NCBI GenBank assembly: GCA_947184155.2
Contig: CAMXCT020005002.1
Span: forward strand, 375,995 to 439,994
DNA: 64,000 bases
Direction of reading: 5' to 3'
From: Cladocopium goreaui
Taxonomy: Eukaryota; Sar; Dinophyceae; Suessiales; Symbiodiniaceae
The notes under the pieces are model-generated. The model ran no database searches and was not told the DNA's origin. It saw nothing but the letters and a program-made list of their open reading frames with translations. Position 1 is the stretch's first letter. Every line of letters starts with the position of its first letter. Below, piece after piece: positions 10,989 to 21,797 of this stretch. The position numbers and the translations under genes were made by a program.

Positions 10989-11077
10989 GCTGGATCAAGC
11001 CTGAGAGTCCCATCGACCACCCGCTCTTCGATAAACATCGGGGGAAGATTTACATCAACGCCGCTGGGCGCAGTGAG
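10989..11077 (+). CDS. Cold-shock-like domain, second-half exon
   Basis: Begins with two bases (GC) after an AG ending at 10988. These complete Gly and then read WIKPESPIDHPLFDKHRGKI and YINAAGRSE up to a GT donor at 11078, phase 0. The WIKP...IDHP...HRGKIY pattern is characteristic of the abundant cold-shock-like proteins of dinoflagellates (family knowledge, not searched). The aromatic Trp and Tyr positions that stack on nucleic acid are present. The following exon should carry the third strand region; I could not find it with confidence between 11078 and 12168. Confidence 0.8.
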
Positions 11078-11499
11078 GTCACAACAGAGTGATTGGAATT
11101 GGTAACCGGGCAGCTATTCCACTATCGCCTAACTTGTCAGGTTGGTGAAGAATTGGAATTTATCGAGATCATGACTTGGGTGTGGCTTGTTGTGGGAGAT
11201 AAAGGGGGTTAAGGGTGGGGTTGGTGGAGGACACATGTTTTTTTTGGCTGTTAATGTCAACCCCAGGTGAAACATTGTTGATCACCTAGGGGGTGACCCA
11301 AAAAGTAGAATTGGATGTCCCACCTGCAAGTAATTTGGGGGTTATTAATCATGGGTTCAATTCATCAATCTGTATGCAGTCATTCCCTTTGTATGCAGAT
11401 AGCGATTGACTGGATTACCCTTGCCGGCCGTGGCAAGTTGGAGGGCTAGTTGTTTGTTGCCTTGGCAGGGTGTCTAGGATTGGCAATGTTGAGGCATTG

Positions 11500-11600
11500 A
11501 GGCGATGATGACGAGGATGACGATGTCGATGACGATGACGATGATGATGATGATGATGATGATCATCATCATCATCATCATGATCATGATCTCATGATGG
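11500..11600. repeat. GAT/CAT trinucleotide repeat
   Basis: Runs of GATGAC/GATGAT pass into CATCATCAT and close with a self-complementary ATGATCATGATCTCATGATG segment, so the tract is partly palindromic. It sits in an intron of the cold-shock-like gene. Confidence 0.8.
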
Positions 11601-12168
11601 TGATATTCAATAGGGTAGCCCAGAAAAACATTTTGAATCATTAGGTGTTCAATGATTTCTTTGCAATTTTGCCATATTTTGTCCGTTGTATAGGATGCTG
11701 ACCTGGCAGTGAGGTCATCGATCTGCTGAACCGCTATTCCTTGGATCCGGGCGACACCTGTGAGTGCCTTGGGTTGAAATGCCGCTGCTCCAAACGGAAA
11801 ACCGTTGCGCCAGGGTTGAAGAGGGGCTGACAAGAACCAAAGCGAAAAATGCATAAAAATGCTGGGTCACACTGAAAGTTTGCGAGCACCAAAGGGGATC
11901 ACAGATTGAAAAGCTATGGTTGCTTGGATGCCGATCTGCCCCTGCCAAGAAGTGGTGAGGACATGTCACACATGCACTACTTACATCACATCTATTGATA
12001 TCATTCTATTGATATCTATTGTATTGCATAAACTTGGGACTCTTTTCCATCCATTTCCATCCATGTCCGTGTTTGCAGGAGGCATTCCGTCCGACTTCAA
12101 GCCATCCTAAGTTTTTTCCATCTCATTTGCCCCACAAAACTTGGTCGCGAGGTTCCAACTCTTTTCAG

Positions 12169-12206
12169 ACGCCAGTGGGCCTGGACCCCAAGCTGGGCCA
12201 GGAGCC
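12169..12206 (+). CDS. Short exon, end of cold-shock-like domain
   Basis: After TTTTCAG (ending 12168) two bases plus twelve codons read (D)ASGPGPQAGPGA to a GT donor at 12207, phase 0. Cold-shock-like domains of this type usually end in a D.SGLGA-like strand, so DASGPG..A fits that place. A second frame (TPVGLDPKLGQEPLQ) is open as well. The phase-0 end matches the exon at 13189. Confidence is moderate because the exon is tiny and the segment linking it to 11077 was not found. Confidence 0.45.
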
Positions 12207-12857
12207 GTTGCAGTTTTTAAAGCACAAAAGGGGCTTCGAACGTGGGAAGTTACCCGGGAAAAATGGCGGATTTATGAGATGTGGTGATATTAATTACTAC
12301 TTGGGGATCTTGGGGTTGCGGTTCGGGCGATTTTTGGGTGGTAAACCTCTTAAGTCGGACTATACCATAACCCCCCACAATGGTAGCCATACACCCGCTT
12401 ACAACTGGAACTGCGACCTCAAGGATGACGATGAACCGTGATTCGCTTGCATTGCTTGGTATTGTATTTGTTTTTTCCTACCATACGGCTTCGGAAGAAA
12501 AAGCGATTGTTCACAACTGCAGACTGGAGGTTGACCAACCAGCTTGGAGTTTCTGAAGATGAGTTTTCATTTTCCCAATGGAAAATCCACCTTTTTTTTC
12601 TTGTGGAATCTTGTGGAATATATAAAGGATTGGAATCCAGTACTTGTAGGGAATCTTGTGTCATCTTTTGGTGGTTTCTTCAAGCACCACGCCAGTCGCC
12701 AGTGGTTGTCTCCAAGGTTGGGGGCTGAAGAATGCTGGGTTGGCGGAGACGATGATCAGGTCTGGGTCCTACGTGTTTTTCTTCTCTGAGGTGATGATGA
12801 TTATGTTGGCTTTTCTCATGATCATCCGAAGAATTTCCAAGGATTTCTGTGATATAT

Positions 12858-12971
12858 CTGGTTGGTGCTTTGGAACATGACTTTTATGACTTTCCATTCA
12901 GCTGGGAATGGAAAATCATCCCAACTGACTTCCCTCATATTTTTCGGAGGGGTAGGTCTACCACCAACCAG
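12858..12971. mobile_element. Foldback element, family B
   Basis: Arms CTGGTTGGTG(C)TTTGGAACATG and its complement ending ACCACCAACCAG enclose a CCCAACTGACTT core and TCGGAGGGGTAGGT near the right end. Length is about 114 bases. It is one of six related copies (17406, 21696, 31564, 59291, 60314). Confidence 0.8.
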
Positions 12972-12977
12972 ATCATA

Positions 12978-13090
12978 TACCCTCTGGTTATTTAACATAG
13001 CCATGGAAAATCTCCATTTTTAAGAACGGTAAACCATCTATTTCTATGGGCCATCTATACCATGGCGAACTGTTAAATAACCAGAGGGTA
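12978..13090. mobile_element. Foldback element, family A (long variant)
   Basis: TACCCTCTGGTTATTTAACA at the left and its complement TAACCAGAGGGTA at the right, with the internal ATAGCCATGGAAAATC and ACCATCTATTTCTATGGGCC blocks shared with 34481, 40236 and 41698. It lies seven bases from a family B copy. Confidence 0.85.
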
Positions 13091-13188
13091 AATCAATATA
13101 AACCATATAACACGCACATTAATCTCCATTAAGTCCACCATAAATCCCAGAGATGTTGCTCCGGGCTTCGTTTCGTTTTTCCGTCCAG

Positions 13189-13240
13189 GATTGGAGCCAA
13201 TGGAATGATGAAGGCTGGGGGAAACGTCCTGGCAGCACTA
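13189..13240 (+). CDS. Trp/Gly-rich exon, C-terminal part of cold-shock gene
   Basis: After TTTTTCCGTCCAG (ending 13188) the frame reads DWSQWNDEGWGKRPGST to a possible GT donor at 13241. Start phase 0 fits the phase-0 end of 12169-12206. Trp/Gly-rich low-complexity tails commonly follow RNA-binding domains, which suits a C-terminal region of the cold-shock-like protein. The exon is short and its downstream partner is unknown. Confidence 0.5.
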
Positions 13241-13263
13241 GTCATGTTTGGTGCTTCACTGTT

Positions 13264-13383
13264 TACCCTCTGGTAAACATACAAAAAACTATGGAAAATC
13301 AATGAAAATCACCATGTTTATATAATGGGTAAATCAACTATAAATGATCATTTTGAATAGCTATGTTAAATTACCAGAGGGTA
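13264..13383. mobile_element. Foldback element, family A
   Basis: Left arm TACCCTCTGGTAAACATACA, right arm GCTATGTTAAATTACCAGAG then GGTA. The arms are offset by a duplicated AAAATCA segment, so the hairpin is imperfect. Confidence 0.85.
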
Positions 13384-13427
13384 GATCTTAAATTTATGAG
13401 TCCAACAACACAGAGAATATAGGGTTT

Positions 13428-13680
13428 GACAAAAAAAAATAAAAAAAAAACAGAGCAAACAAAAAAAACAAACTAGAAAACCAAAACCAAGGAAAAAACA
13501 AGAAAAAAACAAAAAAGAAGCAAAAAAAAACAACAACTGCGGAAAATGCAGGTTTTGTTTTTTTCCTTGTTTTTTTTGTTTTTTTTGTTTCTTCTGGTGA
13601 TTCTTCCTGTCGATTTGTTTTTTGGGTGATTCTGTTTTTGTTTTTGTTTTTTGTTTTTTTTTTTTGCTAAAATCCACTTT
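13428..13680. repeat. Poly-purine block followed by poly-pyrimidine block
   Basis: An A-rich stretch (AAAACAAAAA-like, 13428-13545) is followed by a T-rich complement-like stretch (13555-13672). The two could pair as a long imperfect hairpin. No coding meaning is likely. Confidence 0.7.
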
Positions 13681-14168
13681 CTCTGTTCTACACGGGGTCA
13701 CAATCTTAAATTGTTTGGATCATATTGGATCTTAAATCTCCCTGGTGCAGGTGAATGGGAAGACGAGGAGGCGACGGAGAAATCAGTGGCCAGTTGACAC
13801 AAAAGGTGGCTGCAGTTTTGATCAATCTTGGTGGATGGGTATTGTTCTTTTTAAGAAAGATATGCATATCATACATATAAAATATATGTACATAAACATA
13901 CAATCACATAATTACATATAATTACATATCATTTATGAGCATCATTTCTACGATATAATGTGATTTAAGCTCAATAACATTATTATTGATTATATCGCTA
14001 TTTCAAAAGATGATAGATAGTGGTGATGCGCATGTCTCTTTGTATGTTTGCTATTCTCATATTATCATTGTTCTTACCAGTGTTATTCATACAGTTTAGT
14101 GGGCCATGTTGTTCGCACCTCAGCGTTGGTGAGACCCTGACTGGCTCAAATCAGTTTCCTAAAACAGA

Positions 14169-14289
14169 TACCCTCTGGTACTGTAAATTAACATAGACCC
14201 TTAGAATAACCCATGTTTAGTGGAAAATAATCTTCCAACCCCTATCTACCAGGGTCAATCCAGGGTCTATGTTAATTTACTGGACGGTA
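14169..14289. mobile_element. Foldback element, family A (diverged)
   Basis: TACCCTCTGGTA at the left pairs with TTTACTGGACGGTA at the right. An internal AATTAACATAGACCCT pairs with AGGGTCTATGTTAATT. The core differs from other family A members. Confidence 0.75.
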
Positions 14290-14734
14290 ACATCTAATTC
14301 CAATAAAACGCATCGCCAATATCTTGTGGTTGCGCCTAGCCAAGCTCACCTTGCCTCGCCCTAGGGCGATGCAGCCATGGAGGCCCAATACGTGTGAGCC
14401 AAGGCGCGGTCAAGCTGCAAAGGTCACCTGCTGATCCTGAGTAGAGCTACAGTCCCCATAAAGCCTAGCCAAGTTATGTTGGGGACCTCACCTTGTATAG
14501 ATGATTGACTTTCCAGGGGGGATGCCGCCAGGAGTATATCGGATAGTCCAGGGTTACAAAATTGACTCAGCGTCTCGGATGATGGTTGAACAAGTTTTAG
14601 AGGAGCAAATGCTTTGGCACTCCACTTTAGAACAAATAAAGAACAAGTTCTTCTGTCGCCAACAATGGATGCTTGAAAATTGAGAAGCCCATGAACTCAT
14701 GAAAGTTCTTGCTATCCACCACTAACAGCTACAG

Positions 14735-14931
14735 TCATCCGCAAGCGTTGGCCAAGGGGTCCATGACCAAACGGTGTCAGGTCGTCAGGCCTTCGCTTCC
14801 AGCATCGCCGGTGTTCGCATCCTCGCTTCCGCTCAAAACTGCTCCGTTGGAAATCCGGGGGGGTCGAATCGGCAAGAAGAAGGAATCGCAGTTGATGGTG
14901 CGAATAAATACAACATGTACAAGAACTAAAT
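14735..14931 (+). CDS. Exon candidate with two competing frames
   Basis: A GC-rich island after CTACAG. One frame reads SSASVGQGVHDQTVSGRQAF, then ASSIAGVRILASAQN, to a stop near 14931. The other reads AKGSMTKRCQVVRPSLPASP, then GGRIGKKKESQLMVR, and is basic. Base composition says coding DNA is likely, but the frame is undecided and no family is recognised in either. A downstream exon of the cold-shock-like gene is possible. Confidence 0.35.
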
Positions 14932-15329
14932 ATCAATAATTGGATGAATCCGAGCAAAGTTTGGTTTGTTGGCCTAACTGGAACATGTTGCTTGGGGTTC
15001 CAAGTTGGGTTTCAGTAGGTGTTTCCAATTGGAGGGCATCAATAAGCCATGCAGTACTGGTGTTTATGGTGTTTACATGTTTATACTTTTTCAATTTGAC
15101 AGTGACTGCATGCATATGATGCCCATCTAAGCACTTCGAAGTAACACACCTGCAGCCATGGAAACCCCAGTCACAGTTCAAGCTTCTTGCCAGTCCTTTG
15201 GTGTTTTAAGCTTGTACCTAGACCCTCCAAGCAGACATCACACCTGACATTTTGCCTCATAATTGTCATATAATATATATATATATATGCATTTATTGTT
15301 TCTTGTCGAGTTAACGAGGGTCGAGGTGG

Positions 15330-15880
15330 TCACCATTTGAACATTCCTCGGAAATCCAGGTCTTCAACATGGCCATGCCCAAAATTAGTGGTTCGACACT
15401 TCCAATGGCCGGCTTCATTATCAAAGATGGTTGGTGCTGAAAAGAATCGTTCAACTCGATAAATTGATGGCAAAAAGCCCTGTACTAATGGATTTGGCAA
15501 CACATGATCTTGCTTCCGAGTCTTGTGTTTTACTCTGATTTCTATATCCGGTTGAATAATGCTGAGATTTTCCCTCATCTCTATCGTGTTTGGCCCCTTT
15601 CCATTTCATGATTTGGAAGGTTGTTTGTAACAGTCAAGTGAATGGGGCTGGAACCATCTAGCCTCATCCAGCATTCCAAGATTGGTGTTCTTCTCCCTAT
15701 TTCTGTTGATGTCATTGGTGTCACCAGCTTCTCAACCAACAGGTCAGGATAGGTGAAGATGATTTCTGATCCCTTCCACAGACAACCATCCACCACCAAG
15801 CAGATGGTGTGGATGATGTTTTTTCGGCTCAGCGTCGAGGCAAGAGATTTTCCATCGTTGTTTTTCCATGTTTTTCCCAA
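15330..15880 (-). CDS. Two adjoining minus-strand open frames, doubtful
   Basis: 15581-15880 (99 codons, contains NIIHTICLVVDGCLWKGSEI) and 15330-15578 (82 codons, contains IEIRVKHKTRKQDHVLPN) run head to tail on the minus strand. They are the only longer non-repetitive minus-strand candidates near here, but neither shows a recognisable domain and they lie in what is probably an intron of plus-strand genes. They may be remnants of an inserted sequence or chance frames. Confidence 0.15.
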
Positions 15881-16170
15881 TTTGGCCGCGTGCCAAGGGG
15901 GCCGCGATTGACCCCTTCACCATCCCTCCACCCAAACAAATTCAGGGTTTTTTATGACCCATGAAGCCAACAGAACATGGGCTTGAACCTGCCTGGAAAC
16001 CTGAACTCATTCCAGACCACCTCACTACCCCTGAAACTCAACCACCAACCCCCGAGGCCAAGAGTGCTTGCCTCAGCCCAGAGCCTTGCCATCCTTGGCA
16101 CACCAAACAACAGAGCGAAGAACAGCTATAGGACCCCCAAGGCCCCAGCCCTGGGCAATGGCGATTTTAG

Positions 16171-16235
16171 AGACCTGGCAGAAAGAGGTCGATGTGGCGG
16201 CAGTGCAGAAGCTTGGCAGCAGTGCCTTGAGGCGG
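16171..16235 (+). CDS. Short helical exon candidate
   Basis: After GCGATTTTAG (ending 16170) the frame reads TWQKEVDVAAVQKLGSSALR to a GT donor at 16236. The helix-like pattern and third positions favour this frame over an Ala/Gly/Cys-rich alternative open from 15977 to 16360. The parent gene is unknown. Confidence 0.4.
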
Positions 16236-17015
16236 GTGTGGGTTGCCATACAGTGCGCCATAGTACGCCATACATTGAGATTTTAAGCCTCTTGTGGGGT
16301 CAGAATGGCGCACATTATTTGCCACATCGACCAAAGTCGAACTTTGGGCAGGGGATCTAAGAGTCTGAGGACGGCAGGACACCTGTGAAACATTGTGAAA
16401 CAGGGTGGCTCTTACACGAGCTCGCTGGTGATTTTGGAAGATGCCGCCCTTTTTTTGATGTTTCAATACGGATGGCTCAACTTGGATGATCCCTGAAATC
16501 AATGAACTACCCTGTATAGATGATTTTGATAATTTGAGTGTCGTCAAAATATGTCAAAATTATATCCCAATATATGCCAATATCCAACATAAGAGGGATC
16601 TAGTCCGCAACGCCTTTTTGTTGATGAGCATATGGGGTTCTAATGTCAAATATATTGGGGATTATCACAATCTATGAGCTGGGAAAATTATTGTTGACCC
16701 TGTATTTGATGGAATGACATTTCGGGTTTTGAACACTGTCAAATTGGGATTTAACTGTGATGTATATTTAATTCATAATAGGCAACTTGGCAAATATAAC
16801 AAGGTGAATTCCATGGTGTCTCAACCAGTTGACCTTCATGCATAGCCAGTTGGTCTTTACACCCCCTTCACTATACGTAGATATATCTACCATAGTTGCC
16901 ATCGCCTAGTGATGTTTTCCCATTTATCATTTTAGCTATGTGTATTAGGATTCAACTATGTATCTCTATATGGTCCATATGTTAGATCATTGGTGACATG
17001 TCAGCATGGTTTCGA

Positions 17016-17174
17016 AGAACACCAGCCATTGCTGAGGAATTGGATGTCGCAACCACAGCGTCTGGCCAAGACCACCGTGATTTCGTTGCCACAGAAGGAG
17101 CCGCTGCTGGCACTGTCACACCAGGGGGGCAGATCGCCAAAGTGGGGGCCCACGAGTTTAACGATAGCTGCTAG
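17016..17174 (+). CDS. Exon candidate with two competing frames
   Basis: One frame gives TPAIAEELDVATTASGQDHR, then DFVATEGAAAGTVTPGG, and stops at 17172-17174. The other gives QPLLRNWMSQPQRLAKTTVI, then SLPQKEPLLALSHQ, and has the more usual CTG/AAG/CAG codons. The segment is clearly more GC-rich than its flanks. I cannot choose the frame and see no known domain. Confidence 0.35.
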   Translation, partial: RTPAIAEELDVATTASGQDHRDFVATEGAAAGTVTPGGQIAKVGAHEFNDSC

Positions 17175-17405
17175 GTGTAAGTCTTATAGTTATTAGCCAT
17201 AGTTCATTTTGGAATGTGGTGTAGCCATTCCAAAATTGAGAACTATAGGTCAGGTTTTGGGTGTTAGCCATGTTGGAGTTTTAGGTGGGGATTTCATGGG
17301 GTTTCACCCGCAAAAAATGGGGAAGCCAAGGGATTTCCGGGAGAGATTCCATTGGGATTTTGATTCCTAAAGGTGGTACCTCAGTTGCTAGGTGAACTGT
17401 TGCCT

Positions 17406-17506
17406 CTGGTTGGTGGTTTGGAACATGAAGTTTATTTTCCATATATTGGGAATAATGATCCCAACTCACTCATATTTTTCAGAGGGGTAGGTATACCACC
17501 AACCAG
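17406..17506. mobile_element. Foldback element, family B
   Basis: CTGGTTGGTGGTTTGGAACA at the left and TAGGTATACCACCAACCAG at the right, with the central ATATATTGGGAATAATGATC block shared with the 21696 and 31564 copies. Confidence 0.9.
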
Positions 17507-17698
17507 TTATGGTGGTGAAGAAAAAACTCTATGTGGATTTTGTTGCAAACCAAGAAACAGAACTAAGGCCAGCACCTTGATGCACTCAGATAGCTATGGC
17601 TCAACATCTGGCCTTTGGCGCCATGGTGCTTTCAGTTGACATGGGCCCATTTTCTTTGGAGCAATCAGTGACATACCATGACATGCCCATTTGTTTAA

Positions 17699-17794
17699 CA
17701 TACTGTGGATGGAAGAAATCCTGCACCACCTGGGATGGTAGAAAGGGAAAAACCACCTATTAACTGGTGCGGGATTTCTTCCATCCACAGTATG
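17699..17794. mobile_element. Perfect-armed hairpin element (family C)
   Basis: Arms CATACTGTGGATGGAAGAAA and the exact complement TTTCTTCCATCCACAGTATG enclose about 36 bases. Inside the outer CA/TG the element is bounded by TA on both sides, as in TA-targeting elements. In one minus-strand frame an arm reads TVDGRNPAPVN, a peptide I associate with spurious translations from Symbiodiniaceae assemblies (recollection, not searched). Confidence 0.85.
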
Positions 17795-17896
17795 TGTGAA
17801 AACTCGCATTCGAATGAAAACTCATGAAAACTGCCAGTTTCTGATAGCTTAAATCAATTTCCCAGCTGAACTTCCCACGTTTCAGCCACAACTTCC

Positions 17897-17970
17897 GAGG
17901 ACATGGGCGACGACGCGGCGGCCCTCTTCGCGGCGATGACGCTGCGCTGCTGTCAGCTGCGAAGCCTCAG
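17897..17970 (+). CDS. Leucine-rich-repeat gene, exon 1 of the visible series
   Basis: First of a series of short GC-rich plus-strand exons (to about 39.65 kb) that read as RNI/RanGAP-type leucine-rich repeats, a solenoid used for protein binding. This one reads EDMGDDAAALFAAMTLRCCQ, then LRSL, and ends in AG before a GT donor at 17971. The two leftover bases plus the G at 19652 make Arg, continuing LRSLR into LSGNSIGDIGAA, which is a textbook repeat register. The exons are spread over more than 20 kb; whether they form one gene or two adjacent ones is not settled. No start exon was identified. The introns carry most of the repeats in this part of the window. Confidence 0.6.
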
Positions 17971-17999
17971 GTGGTTAACTGAACCGGCAATGATGAATA

Positions 18000-19640
18000 G
18001 TGGGGTAATAGGCAATCATTCAAATATAGAGAGCATAGGGAGCTGAGTGAAGATTATAACTTAAATGTAAACCAAGTTCGGTAACTTAGGTAGATTCAAA
18101 ATGATATAAGCAAAAAAATATGATGCATGCCGTTAAAATGAAACATCCAATGATCTCCGAGAGGGGTCAATCCTCAACTTAAACATAGTTTTTGGGAGGT
18201 GTTTGAAATTAAGAGGAAGGGATTAAGGGAAAATAACCCGTGAATAATGATGATATGGATGAATAAGGGATGAAGAATGGATGATTATGGGATGAAGACT
18301 GGACGAATAAAGGATGAATAAGGGATGATGCATGGATGAATGGATGAATGATAGATAATAATAGTGGATGAATAATAAGAATTATTCGTGATCTCGAAGC
18401 GGCTCTTGGTCAGAAGTTCGTCTCTTTCCTCGAGGCGATCGTGAAGGAAGCCGAGGGAGAGGGTAACCCGCAAAAACCAATAAACAAGGCGCGAATTGTA
18501 CTGGCTAGTGCAGCCTTGAAAGTCAGGATGGGACAGGGGGTGCTGCGCTGATCGATAACCGCTGTCATGATGTAATCCTCCAGCGGAGTGACTTCGGACG
18601 CTTGTCGTGTGTCACCTGCCACATTGCTGCCAGTCATTAGGTTGACCCGCTAAATTTTGCTCACGATGATCCGGCTTTGCCCAATTTATCCCTTCACCCT
18701 AATATTAAACGTCCCCCCTCCCCTCCCCTCCCCCCAAATAATTTTCCTAGGGGTTCTTTTTATTATTAGGAGGTATTTGGTATTCTGGGGAGAAACTTGC
18801 CTCTAATATTGAATTTGAGACTTGATTAATTAAACTACAATTTTTGATTTCAATATCGATGAGATTCATGTTTGAAATCTAATTAAAATCGTGCCAAAAA
18901 TTGGATTTCGAAGCTTTCCCCATAGAAAAAACTAAAACTATCGATTGTAACAAACAGACCCTTATAAAGAAATGATTATATAAGATATTGATGGCGTGGA
19001 ACCTTCAAATGGACCTTTATTTTTTTCTAAAGGGCGCCCATTAAAAGTCAAATTGACCCATTTAAAATCGCCCAAAACAAAGAATCTGGGGTAGTCATTA
19101 TTTGGAATATTTTAGTAATAGGACGAAGGGATTAGTGGTTGAATAATGGGGGGCACCACCTTGTAGATATGGTCCATGGTTGCTTGACTGCTTAGTAAAC
19201 TGGACTATATTCCCCAGATTCCCCCAACTCAACTGAGTACGTTTCATGTGGTATCATGACCCACTTACAATCCGCAGTTAGCTAGCTAAAGACACTAGAA
19301 CGAAAGAGGCTGCTTAAAACCATGTCTGGTTTAAAACCAAAGTAAGGAAATTTACATGAAATAGGCATTAAATGTAATGCATGTTTTTTGGTAAAGTCCA
19401 CATTTTTCTCTAATCGATTGGTTTGCCGGAAAAGTCTGGAAAATCTTCAGGAGATCCCCATAAGTGATAAAAACATGTAAAGCCATATGGATACCATAGT
19501 TTCCGGTGACGATTTTCCCTTTTAACCTTACCTCCCCAAAAATTGGTATCCCAGTATATTTCCATTATATCATATCATATCCCAGTATAGCCTTGGTTTT
19601 TCCATGATTTTCCCAGCAACAAAAACCTTCATTGACAGGG
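18000..19640. other. Intron of the LRR gene, no other gene seen
   Basis: AT-rich sequence with GGATGAATAA-like short tandem repeats at 18245-18370 and a pyrimidine tract at 18712-18735. A moderately GC-rich stretch at 18400-18640 (minus frame RQASEVTPLEDYIMTAVIDQ; plus strand also open) may hold another exon, but I cannot assign a frame. Confidence 0.35.
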
Positions 19641-19651
19641 AGTCCCTACAG

Positions 19652-19690
19652 GCTATCGGGCAATTCCATTGGAGACATTGGAGCCGCTCG
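19652..19690 (+). CDS. LRR exon (LSGNSIGDIGAARQ)
   Basis: After CCCTACAG (ending 19651) the exon reads LSGNSIGDIGAARQ in the phase left by 17970. N.IGD.GA is the loop and helix start of RNI-type repeats. The 3' boundary is unclear; candidate donors lie at 19720-19737. Confidence 0.6.
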
Positions 19691-19747
19691 ACAGATCTGC
19701 ATGTCTTGGATCGTCCCACGTACCCAGCACCAAAAATACCAGGACGT

Positions 19748-19861
19748 ACCCGGCCTGGTAAACATACAAAAAGCTATTGAAGCCATGGCCCATTGATAGT
19801 TGATTGTCCCATTAAATTCATGGTGATTTTCCATAGTTATGTAAACGTTTACCAGAGGGCA
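19748..19861. mobile_element. Foldback element, family A (diverged)
   Basis: TACCCGGCCTGGTAAACATA at the left and TTTACCAGAGGGCA at the right, with CCATAGTTATG and TGATAGTTGATT internal blocks. The arms are partly mismatched. Confidence 0.7.
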
Positions 19862-20580
19862 ATGGGATTGAATGGTGATTAAGGGAAAATGGATGGCTAG
19901 TTGATTTATCTGGAAAATAGTTAAAAAAATAGACCATGTAACCACCGGAGATGCGGATTTAGTGGGACGTTGTTTCTTTTGTTGCAAGGTTTTCCCCAAG
20001 CCAGCCAGTGCTTGGAGATGAACCCCAATAGTTCATCTTATACAATAGGATTTCATGGGATTTTTCATGGTAACAACAATTGATGCTAGTTGATTTATCT
20101 GGAAAAATAGGGGAACCACCAAAGATGGGAATATGATTCTGATCTTATTGATAAGTTGGTGTCCAGGGGTACCAAAGCCATTTTTGTTTATGTGTGTTCT
20201 TGCATGCTGCTACTTGGGTTGATTTATGACAGCCCCCAAATGGCTGGCTAGCGGGCATAGTGTATTATCCTGTTTGACCAATATGTTTTTGCAGATGCAT
20301 CGGGCCAGGACCTGGTTGGGTAGGACAATCTGAGAGAAGACTTGACTGGATACCTCACAAGATCCAAACATGATAGACACCTGGAGTTTTGAACAACAAT
20401 TGTGGATGTTTTCAAACAGCTCTAATTGACCTAATGATACCCCAAATATTCCCTACCAGTATAAAATCATATATATAACATTATATAACCAAAAATCAGC
20501 TTATCCCCAGATATACCTCGAATATCTCCAAGATTTATGGTGAGAAGATACTAGAATAAGGTTCAAATGCCTTTGTTTTT

Positions 20581-20646
20581 TGGCTGCACCTGTTGTCCGA
20601 GGCCGGTTGCCTGGCAGAGAGCTTGAAGTTGCTGTGCCTTGGCGAA
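20581..20646 (+). CDS. LRR exon candidate (SLKLLCLGE)
   Basis: Reads WLHLLSEAGCLAESLKLLCL then GE, matching an LRR helix followed by the L..L.L strand. An AG ends at 20601. The acceptor and donor are uncertain; a non-canonical donor may be used here. The parent gene is presumed to be the LRR series. Confidence 0.45.
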
Positions 20647-20700
20647 ATGATATGGGTCATCTACCTATCAAACATGGAGCTTGATCAGTGTTGATCCCAG

Positions 20701-20743
20701 GCCTCCATTGCAGATTCTGGATCTTAGCAACAACTGCTTGAGC
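20701..20743 (+). CDS. LRR exon (LQILDLSNNCLS)
   Basis: After TGATCCCAG (ending 20700) the exon reads PPLQILDLSNNCLS up to GT at 20744. L.ILDLSNN is a canonical leucine-rich-repeat strand and turn. Confidence 0.6.
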
Positions 20744-20837
20744 GTTTCTTGGCCGTGCTCATTTGGACATCCGGGGATGCTGTTCATTGCTGGTTCAACG
20801 AAACATGCAGCAGTATATACACAGTATATACAGTATA

Positions 20838-20941
20838 TACCCTCTGGTAAACTAACATAGCTATGGAAAATCACCATTTTTAATTGGAAAATCAACTATA
20901 AATGACAATTTTCAATAGCTATGTTAGTTTACCAGAGAGTA
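20838..20941. mobile_element. Foldback element, family A
   Basis: About 104 bases with near-perfect arms: TACCCTCTGGTAAACTAACA ... GCTATGTTAGTTTACCAGAG then AGTA. Paired substitutions between arms (CTAACATAG with CTATGTTAG) keep the hairpin. Confidence 0.9.
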
Positions 20942-21570
20942 TGAGTACACTTGCCAGAGTCTGGAAAGTGACCATTTTCACAGCAGATTTCACAGCTTTC
21001 GCTGCATCAATCCGCGCATTCGCGAAATAGGATCCACCAGGGCAGAGACATTTTAGAGGTTTCAGCCCCCGATCCCAACAACAGTGGGAACTGTCGAGGT
21101 AGGGTTGCAGGGATGGTTTTTCTGAATTGACACTGAGGAATGAGTGGATTTTCAACCAAGATTTGCTGCAACGGATCGAAGGTCATTGATTTTTCATGGT
21201 GTTTTGATGTGTTTTGTCCAACGAAATTGGAAGGTCACCAGCAAAGTGAATTTCACCGAAACAACACGCGGATTTGAAACAGGGTGAGATGATCCCTCCA
21301 GTTCGCATCGGGGCCGCAAGCAGCACCCTGTAGGAAGTATACTGGACATGTTTCGAGCTGCCAAATGTCGGTTTAGTCAAATGAAATCAGATAAATCTGA
21401 TAAATCAGATGGTGCATTTATGTGTATATATATATATACATATGTATATGTATGTATGGTTTTCACATGGGGTTTGATCTTTGAGTCTTTTCATCGCAGC
21501 GACAAAACAGCGAATTGGATCATGGGAACGTACTTCGTCCGTCCACCCCCCAGGGCTCGAAAAACCTGAG

Positions 21571-21610
21571 GCGTCAGGTGCGATTCACTTGGCACGGATC
21601 TTTTTCGGAG
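21571..21610 (+). CDS. LRR helix exon candidate (SGAIHLARIF)
   Basis: After AACCTGAG (ending 21570) reads ASGAIHLARIFFG to a GT at 21611. GA..LA is the helix motif of RNI-type repeats. The AG acceptor is weak because no pyrimidine tract precedes it. Confidence 0.35.
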
Positions 21611-21695
21611 GTGGGGTGACCGTCACCGGGTTCGGGGTCGGATTCCACGATGAAACATCAAAATGTCCTTGGGTTCAACGGTTCAACAAGCAAAA

Positions 21696-21797
21696 CTGGT
21701 TGGTGGTTTGGAACATGAGTTTTATTTTTCCATATATTGGGAATAATAATCCCAACTGACTTTCATAGTTTTCAGAGGGGTTGAAACCACCAACCAG
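21696..21797. mobile_element. Foldback element, family B, with AAAA flanks
   Basis: CTGGTTGGTGGTTTGGAACA to TTGAAACCACCAACCAG. It is flanked on both sides by AAAA, a candidate 4-base target duplication. Confidence 0.9.

Noticed and set aside
20919..21155. Minus-strand frame with LKPLKCLCPGG resembling a leucine-rich repeat
   Set aside because: It is on the opposite strand to all other LRR exons, and its 3' start overlaps a family A element; the resemblance is limited to one strand motif.
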